From Alphaproteobacteria bacterium (GTDB taxonomy: Bacteria; Pseudomonadota; Alphaproteobacteria; Acetobacterales; Acetobacteraceae), in the NCBI GenBank assembly GCA_026400845.1, contig JAPLOH010000110.1:1-64000 (forward strand): DNA of 64,000 nucleotides, read 5' to 3'. Positions 58,784 through 64,000 of the stretch are shown here, piece by piece (position 1 is the first letter of the stretch; each line of letters begins with the position of its first letter). Under the pieces are notes generated by a model. That model was not told the DNA's origin and made no database searches. It was given only the letters and a program-made list of their open reading frames with translations. The position numbers and the translations under genes were made by a program.

Positions 58784-59995
58784 TCAGTCCTTGCCGAAGG
58801 TCAGCACCGTGAAGCTGTCGGCGCGGAAGGTGTTGGCGTAGAACGGGCTGACGGACGTCGTGATTTTCTTGGCGAAATCGGCGCTGCCCTCGGCGGCCAC
58901 CGCGTGCAGCTTCTTGCTCTTGGGGTCGATCACCAGCGTGCGCATGCCCGAGCGCGTGCCCAGCGCCTCGACCGGCTTGTAGGTATCGGCGTCGACCTGC
59001 TCGAATACGTTCAGCACCGCGCCCACGCCGTTGGCGAGGAAGATGCGCTTGAGCCCGGCGTCATAGACGATGGCGTCGTTCCCGCCGCCGATTTCCGCAG
59101 TGTAGATCACCGTCCCGCTCTGCGCGTCCATCACCGCGAAGGAGGGCTTGACGGTGTCGCTGCCGCGGCAGCCCAGGAAAATCCGCCGGTTAGCACGATC
59201 GATCGTCAGGCCGTTGGTCTGTGCGCAGCCCGGGGTCGGCCAGGAGGCGGTGAGGGTCAGCGCCTTGGTATCGACGCGATAGACCATGTTGGTGTCCCGC
59301 GCCGCGATGAAGAACCCGCCCACGCCGTCGGAATCGGCGCCTTCCATCTTCTTCGTCGGCAAGCGGATCGAACCCACCTTGGTCAGCGACGGCACGTCGA
59401 GCACGATGGCATCGGTACCGTCCTTGTCGGGTGCCATGTTCATCACCATCCGCTTGGTCACCGGGTCATAGTGGCCGGTATCGAGCTCCTCGCCGAGCTT
59501 GATCGCCGGGCGTGCGGCGAGCGTCGAGAGGGTGAACGGGATGATGCTGCCGTTCTCGTTCAGCGAAATACCAAGGTCGAATTCCGGCAACAGCAACGCG
59601 CCGTTGGAACTCGCCGCCGCGGTGCCCTCGATGGTCGTGATCATTTTGCGTGAAGTCAGATCGAACGCCTGCAACCCATCGCGGCGATGCCCGATGAAGA
59701 GACGGTTGTGTGTCGTGTCGAGCGAGAGGTAGTCCCAGGCACCGGTCTTGCCGGGGATGACCGTCGCCTGCTGGACGTGCCAGCCGTCAAACGCGCGCGC
59801 CGGCTGGCCGGTCAGCAGTAGAATGGCGCCCGCCAGGAGCCTGCAAAATCTCGCTCTGATTACCGGGACGCCGGGGTCAGACGTGTTTCCTCCTAGCTTA
59901 CTGCCCGGTGCGAGGGCGGTGATATTGCTAACAAGGGAAAAAAAATTGGCGTAACGCACGAGCTGCGCACGCCACGTGCGGGGCACTTTTCCCAA
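58784..59995 (-). CDS. secreted YncE-like beta-propeller protein (start uncertain)
   Basis: CRLLAGAILLLTGQPARAF signal-like segment; LSLDTTHNRLFIGHRRDGLQAFDLTSRKMITTIEGT propeller repeats. Confidence 0.8.
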   Translation of the reverse strand: MGKVPRTWRAQLVRYANFFSLVSNITALAPGSKLGGNTSDPGVPVIRARFCRLLAGAILLLTGQPARAFDGWHVQQATVIPGKTGAWDYLSLDTTHNRLFIGHRRDGLQAFDLTSRKMITTIEGTAAASSNGALLLPEFDLGISLNENGSIIPFTLSTLAARPAIKLGEELDTGHYDPVTKRMVMNMAPDKDGTDAIVLDVPSLTKVGSIRLPTKKMEGADSDGVGGFFIAARDTNMVYRVDTKALTLTASWPTPGCAQTNGLTIDRANRRIFLGCRGSDTVKPSFAVMDAQSGTVIYTAEIGGGNDAIVYDAGLKRIFLANGVGAVLNVFEQVDADTYKPVEALGTRSGMRTLVIDPKSKKLHAVAAEGSADFAKKITTSVSPFYANTFRADSFTVLTFGKD

Positions 59996-60067
59996 ACCGG
60001 GACACAGTTGCTAGAACCTCCCCGCCAAGTCCAAGTCCAAGCCCCGGCGCAGGAGACCCGACCGAAT

Positions 60068-61741
60068 ATGACGGCGAATGTCCACTCACCCGATGACCTC
60101 TCGGGCCTCGCCACCGCGGTGATCGACCGTCTCGGCATGGCGTTCGACGTGGCGGTCAGCCGGGCGGCCGCTATGTGCGCCAAGGGCGGGCGGCTCGATG
60201 CCGGGCTGCTCGATACCCATCAGTGGATTTGCTACGAGCTCGCGCTGGCCAATGCCGATCTCTACGCTGCGCGCACCTTGCTGGGGCTGGGAGGAAATAT
60301 CTCTCCGCTCGATGCCGGGCTCGGCCTGGCGTTCGCCGCCCAGACGGCGCCGGCGCTGCTGGAGCGGTTGAGTGGCATATATGCCGCCGCCGGGCTCGAC
60401 ACCGCGGCGCTCGACGATCTCGTGACCGGGACAGCGCTGCGCCGCCTGCGCCGTGATGCGGGGGGGCCGGAGGTGCTGGCGGCACTGGGGGCCGAACTCG
60501 CCGAGACCGGCCTCGAGATCGCCGACGTGCAGGTGGATGAGGCCACTGCCCAGGCGCGCGATGGATTTCGGCGTTTCGCCGCCGACGTGGTGGCACCACT
60601 CGCGGCGGCGATCCATCGCGAGGACCGCACGGTACCCGAGAGCCTGCTGCAACCGTTGCGCGAGATGGGCGTGTTCGGCCTCTCCATCCCAGAGGAATAT
60701 GGCGGTCTGGCGCCGGCGGGTGGCGCCAATACGCCGATGATGATCGCGGTGACCGAGGCGCTGTCAGAGGCCAGTCTCGCCGCCGCCGGTTCGCTGATCA
60801 CTCGCCCCGAGATCCTCGCCCGTGCTTTGCTGGCCGGCGGTACCGAGGCGCAGAAGGCGCATTGGCTGCCCAAGCTGGCGGCCGGCGAGCCGCTCTGCGC
60901 CATCGCCATCACCGAGCCGGATGCCGGCTCCGACGTCGCCAGCCTCAAGTTGCGCGGCACCAAAACCGAGGGTGGCTGGCTGCTCGATGGCGCCAAGACC
61001 TGGTGCACCTTCGCGGGCAAGGCGGGGGTGCTGATGGTGGTGACCCGCACCAACCCCGACCGCTCGCTCGGCCATCGCGGCCTGAGCCTGCTGCTGGTGG
61101 AGAAGCCATCCTATGAGGGCCATGATTTCGCCTATCGCCAGGAGGGCGGCGGCAGCCTTACCGGGCGCGCCATCCCGACGCTCGGCTATCGCGGCATGCA
61201 CTCCTTCGACCTCGCCTTCGAGAATTTCTTCGTGCCCGATGCCTGCGTGATCGGCGAGGAGGGCGGGCTCGGCAAAGGGTTCTATCTCACCATGGCCGGC
61301 ATGGTCGGCGGACGCATCCAGACCTCCGGGCGGGCGCTCGGGGTGATGAAGGCGGCGCTCTCAGCCGCCATCCGCTACGCCCGCGATCGGAAAGTATTCG
61401 ACGCGCCGCTGATCGATTTCCCGCTCACCCGCATCAAGCTCGCCACCATGGCCGCCCGCTTCGCCGCCTGCCGCCACCTCGCCTATGCCGTCGCGCGCGA
61501 GTTGGACCAGGGGCGCGGACGGATGGAGGCGAGCCTGGTGAAGCTGCTGGCCTGCCGTTCCGCCGAGCTGGTCACCCGCGAGGCGCTGCAGATCCATGGC
61601 GGCATGGGCTACGCCGAGGAAAGCCCGGTCAGCCGCTATTTCGTCGATGCCCGCGTGCTCTCCATCTTCGAGGGCGCGGAGGAGACGCTGGCGCTGAAAG
61701 TGGTCGCGAAATCCCTGCTGGAAGAGGCGCTCAAGTCATGA
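60068..61741 (+). CDS. acyl-CoA dehydrogenase with ~150-aa N-terminal extension, possible methylsuccinyl-CoA dehydrogenase (Mcd)
   Basis: ACAD motifs GLSIPEEYGGLAP, CAIAITEPDAGSDVASLK, QIHGGMGYAEESPVSRYFVDARVLSIFEGAEE; long N-terminal helical domain. Confidence 0.88.
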   Translation: MTANVHSPDDLSGLATAVIDRLGMAFDVAVSRAAAMCAKGGRLDAGLLDTHQWICYELALANADLYAARTLLGLGGNISPLDAGLGLAFAAQTAPALLERLSGIYAAAGLDTAALDDLVTGTALRRLRRDAGGPEVLAALGAELAETGLEIADVQVDEATAQARDGFRRFAADVVAPLAAAIHREDRTVPESLLQPLREMGVFGLSIPEEYGGLAPAGGANTPMMIAVTEALSEASLAAAGSLITRPEILARALLAGGTEAQKAHWLPKLAAGEPLCAIAITEPDAGSDVASLKLRGTKTEGGWLLDGAKTWCTFAGKAGVLMVVTRTNPDRSLGHRGLSLLLVEKPSYEGHDFAYRQEGGGSLTGRAIPTLGYRGMHSFDLAFENFFVPDACVIGEEGGLGKGFYLTMAGMVGGRIQTSGRALGVMKAALSAAIRYARDRKVFDAPLIDFPLTRIKLATMAARFAACRHLAYAVARELDQGRGRMEASLVKLLACRSAELVTREALQIHGGMGYAEESPVSRYFVDARVLSIFEGAEETLALKVVAKSLLEEALKS

Positions 61742-62979
61742 ATCTCGGCCTGCTCAACCTCCGGGTCGTCGAATCCAGCGCCTTCATCGCCGCCCCGCTG
61801 GCTGGGCTCACACTGGCGCAGTTCGGCGCCGACGTGATCCATATCGACAATATCGGCGGCGGCATCGATTACGGCCGCCTGCCGCTGATGCCCTCCGGCC
61901 GCTCGCTTTACTGGACCAGCCTCAACAAGGCCAAGCGCTCGATTGCGATCGATCTGCGCCGCCCCGAAGGGCGCGAACTCGTCCAGGCCCTCGTCACCGC
62001 TCCCGGCGAAAACGCCGGCATTCTGCTCACCAACATCGTCTCCAAATGGCTCGATCACGCGGCACTGGCCAAGACGCGGCCGGACCTCATCACCTGCATG
62101 ATCGAGGGTAACCAGGACGGCACCACCGCCGTCGACTACACGGTGAACGCCGCCACCGGCTACCCGGCGATGACCGGGCCGGGCTCGATCGACGCGCCGG
62201 TGAACCATGTGCTGCCGGCCTGGGACATCGCCTGTGCCTTCCAGGCGGCGCTGGCGATATCCGCCGCCGCCGATCGCCGCCGCCGCACCGGGGTGGGGGC
62301 CGAGTTGCGGCTCGCGCTGTCGGACGTCGCGTTCACCATGCTCTCGCATCTCGGGCTGGCTACCGAGGCGCAGTTGTTGGGCGAGGCGCGTCCCTCGCTC
62401 GGCAATCATATCTACGGCGCCTTCGGACGGGATTTCGCCACCGCCGACGGCAAGCGGATCATGGTCGCCGGGATATCCGCCGCGCAATGGACGACGCTGG
62501 TGAAGTCCTGCGGGATCGAGGCGGAGATCGCCGCGCTGGAAGCCCGGCTTGGCAAGCGTTTCGTCGATGAGTCCGACAGGTTCGACGCCCGCGATGCCAT
62601 CGCCGAGCTGGTCGCTGGCTGGTGCCTGGCGCGGACACTCGCCGAAATCCGGCCTACTTTCGATGCCAACCGGGTCTGTTGGGGCCCCTACCGCACCACG
62701 CCCGACCTGATGGCGAACGACGCTCGCGTCGGCCCGACCAACCCGGTGTGGGAACAACTCGATCCCGCCGGGATCGGCCCCCATCGCGCCGCCGGTACCC
62801 CAGTGCGCGCTCCGGCCGAGCCGCGCGGCGCGATGACCCCGGCGCCCCTGCTCGGCCAGCATACCGACGACATTCTGCTCGGCGTACTCGGCCTCAGCGG
62901 CGCCGCCGTCGGCAAGTTGCATGACAGCGGCGTGGTCGCGGGACCCGACAAGGACCCGACCGGACTGCGCGATCTATGA
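61738..62979 (+). CDS. CaiB/BaiF CoA-transferase family protein
   Basis: LRVVESSAFIAAPLAGLTLAQFGADVIHIDNIGGG... SLNKAKRSIAIDLRRPEGRELV. Confidence 0.93.
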   Translation: MNLGLLNLRVVESSAFIAAPLAGLTLAQFGADVIHIDNIGGGIDYGRLPLMPSGRSLYWTSLNKAKRSIAIDLRRPEGRELVQALVTAPGENAGILLTNIVSKWLDHAALAKTRPDLITCMIEGNQDGTTAVDYTVNAATGYPAMTGPGSIDAPVNHVLPAWDIACAFQAALAISAAADRRRRTGVGAELRLALSDVAFTMLSHLGLATEAQLLGEARPSLGNHIYGAFGRDFATADGKRIMVAGISAAQWTTLVKSCGIEAEIAALEARLGKRFVDESDRFDARDAIAELVAGWCLARTLAEIRPTFDANRVCWGPYRTTPDLMANDARVGPTNPVWEQLDPAGIGPHRAAGTPVRAPAEPRGAMTPAPLLGQHTDDILLGVLGLSGAAVGKLHDSGVVAGPDKDPTGLRDL

Positions 62980-63017
62980 TAACGATTGAGAGAAAAGCTG
63001 GCCCAGGGTTGCAGACA

Positions 63018-63056
63018 GAAGCAAGGGGTTCTCCTTTCAAAAAGAAGCGCTTTCTT
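63018..63056. repeat. degenerate half-copy C of the palindromic intergenic repeat (reverse orientation)
   Basis: Reverse complement contains AAGCGCTTCTTTTTGAAA, identical to 18 nt of copy B. Confidence 0.65.
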
Positions 63057-63083
63057 TGATTTCCCGCCACGCGCAACAGCCCA

Positions 63084-63911
63084 TCACGCCTTCACCGCCC
63101 CGGCCGTAAGGCCAGCGACCAGATAGCGCTGCAACAGCAGCACCAGCGCCAGGATCGGTGCGAGCTGAATGGTTGAAGCAGCAAAAATCACGCCCCATTG
63201 CACGCCCTCGACAGTGCCGAGCAGTTCGGCGATCACAACCGGCGCCGTCTTGGCCGAGGTGGTGGTGAACACCAAGGCGAAGACGAATTCGTTCCACGCG
63301 AACACCACCACGAAAATCGCCGCCGCCACCATGCCCTGCGCCGCCAGCGGCAGCACGATCCGCCACAGCACCCGCGCCAGCCCGGCTCCGTCGACCTCGG
63401 CGGCCTCCTCCAGTTCGCGCGGCAAGGCGGCGATGAAGGCGCGCATGATCCAGGTGGCGATGCTGACGTAGAACGCGGCATACAACAGGATCAGCAGCCC
63501 ATGGGTGTCGTTGAGCCCGAGCGCGTTCACCGCGGGGAACAGCGGGATGGTGATGATGATCGGCGGCAGCATGCGCAGCGCCAGCATGACGAATGCCGTT
63601 CCCTGCAACACCCGCCCGAGGTGACGGGCATAGACGTAGCCGGCCAGCGAGGAGACCGCCAGCGTCAGCGCGGTCGCCCCTGCTGTCACCACCAGGCTCG
63701 ACAGCAGGCCGCGGAAGAACATCGGATGATGCGCCCACAGGGCCCGGTAGTTGTCGAGCGTCGGCGCGAAGACCAGGCTCGGCGGTGTGGCAAAGATGTC
63801 GCGCGCTTCCTTAAAGGAGGACGTCACCACCAGCAGAATCGGCCCCACCGACCATGCGAGTGCCAGCAATACCGCCGCCCAACGCAGCAGACTCGGCACG
63901 AAGCTACGCAT
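63084..63911 (-). CDS. carbohydrate ABC transporter permease (MalG-type)
   Basis: EAA-like loop EEAAEVDGAGLARVLWRIVLPLAAQGMVAA. Confidence 0.93.
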   Translation of the reverse strand: MRSFVPSLLRWAAVLLALAWSVGPILLVVTSSFKEARDIFATPPSLVFAPTLDNYRALWAHHPMFFRGLLSSLVVTAGATALTLAVSSLAGYVYARHLGRVLQGTAFVMLALRMLPPIIITIPLFPAVNALGLNDTHGLLILLYAAFYVSIATWIMRAFIAALPRELEEAAEVDGAGLARVLWRIVLPLAAQGMVAAAIFVVVFAWNEFVFALVFTTTSAKTAPVVIAELLGTVEGVQWGVIFAASTIQLAPILALVLLLQRYLVAGLTAGAVKA

Positions 63912-64000
63912 GACGCACCAGCCGATCGTAGAGCCGCCACAAATAGGGCAGCGCGACAACCATGCAGAGCAGCAGCATGATGGTTCCGGTCGCCGCCGCA
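63904..64000 (-). CDS. partial ABC transporter permease, truncated by window edge
   Basis: Frame ...AAAATGTIMLLLCMVVALPYLWRLYDRLVRHA* overlapping the start of the next permease. Confidence 0.7.
   Translation of the reverse strand, partial: AAATGTIMLLLCMVVALPYLWRLYDRLVRHA

Noticed and set aside
1-64000. CRISPR arrays, tRNA/rRNA genes, intact IS elements or prophage
   Set aside because: No regularly spaced repeats, no T-loop GGTTCGAATC context outside CDSs, no transposase, integrase or phage structural ORFs recognised

Overview
This is a high-GC alphaproteobacterial chromosome segment, probably Acetobacteraceae-like. That placement comes from gene content and style and was not verified. Most of it is ordinary core gene content. 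It includes an arsenic island (ArsR-ArsC fusion, ArsJ-type GAPDH, ArsJ, ACR3) and a YbbN/Lon-substrate-binding/Trm112/DUF971 block. It also has the lptF-lptG-lptD-surA-rsmA block, a folM-like SDR plus folB pair, dnaQ-coaE, prfB with the programmed +1 frameshift, PBP1A-amidase, and rne. Three carbohydrate ABC transporter systems are present. One heads a minus-strand operon with two Gfo/Idh/MocA oxidoreductases and two sugar-phosphate isomerase/epimerase-like enzymes, with a divergent LacI regulator. The most interesting signals are: (i) a sequence matching the sigma-54 -24/-12 consensus exactly, with repeated CGTGTT motifs upstream, immediately before a monocistronic PEP-CTERM surface-protein gene; (ii) a dispersed, multiply palindromic intergenic repeat present in two full copies and one half copy; (iii) a two-oxidoreductase/two-isomerase sugar operon whose composition matches oxidation-elimination-hydration-reduction glycoside pathways; and (iv) several disrupted genes (MCP-PilZ, MFS, GNAT). 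No CRISPR, rRNA, tRNA or intact mobile element was recognised.
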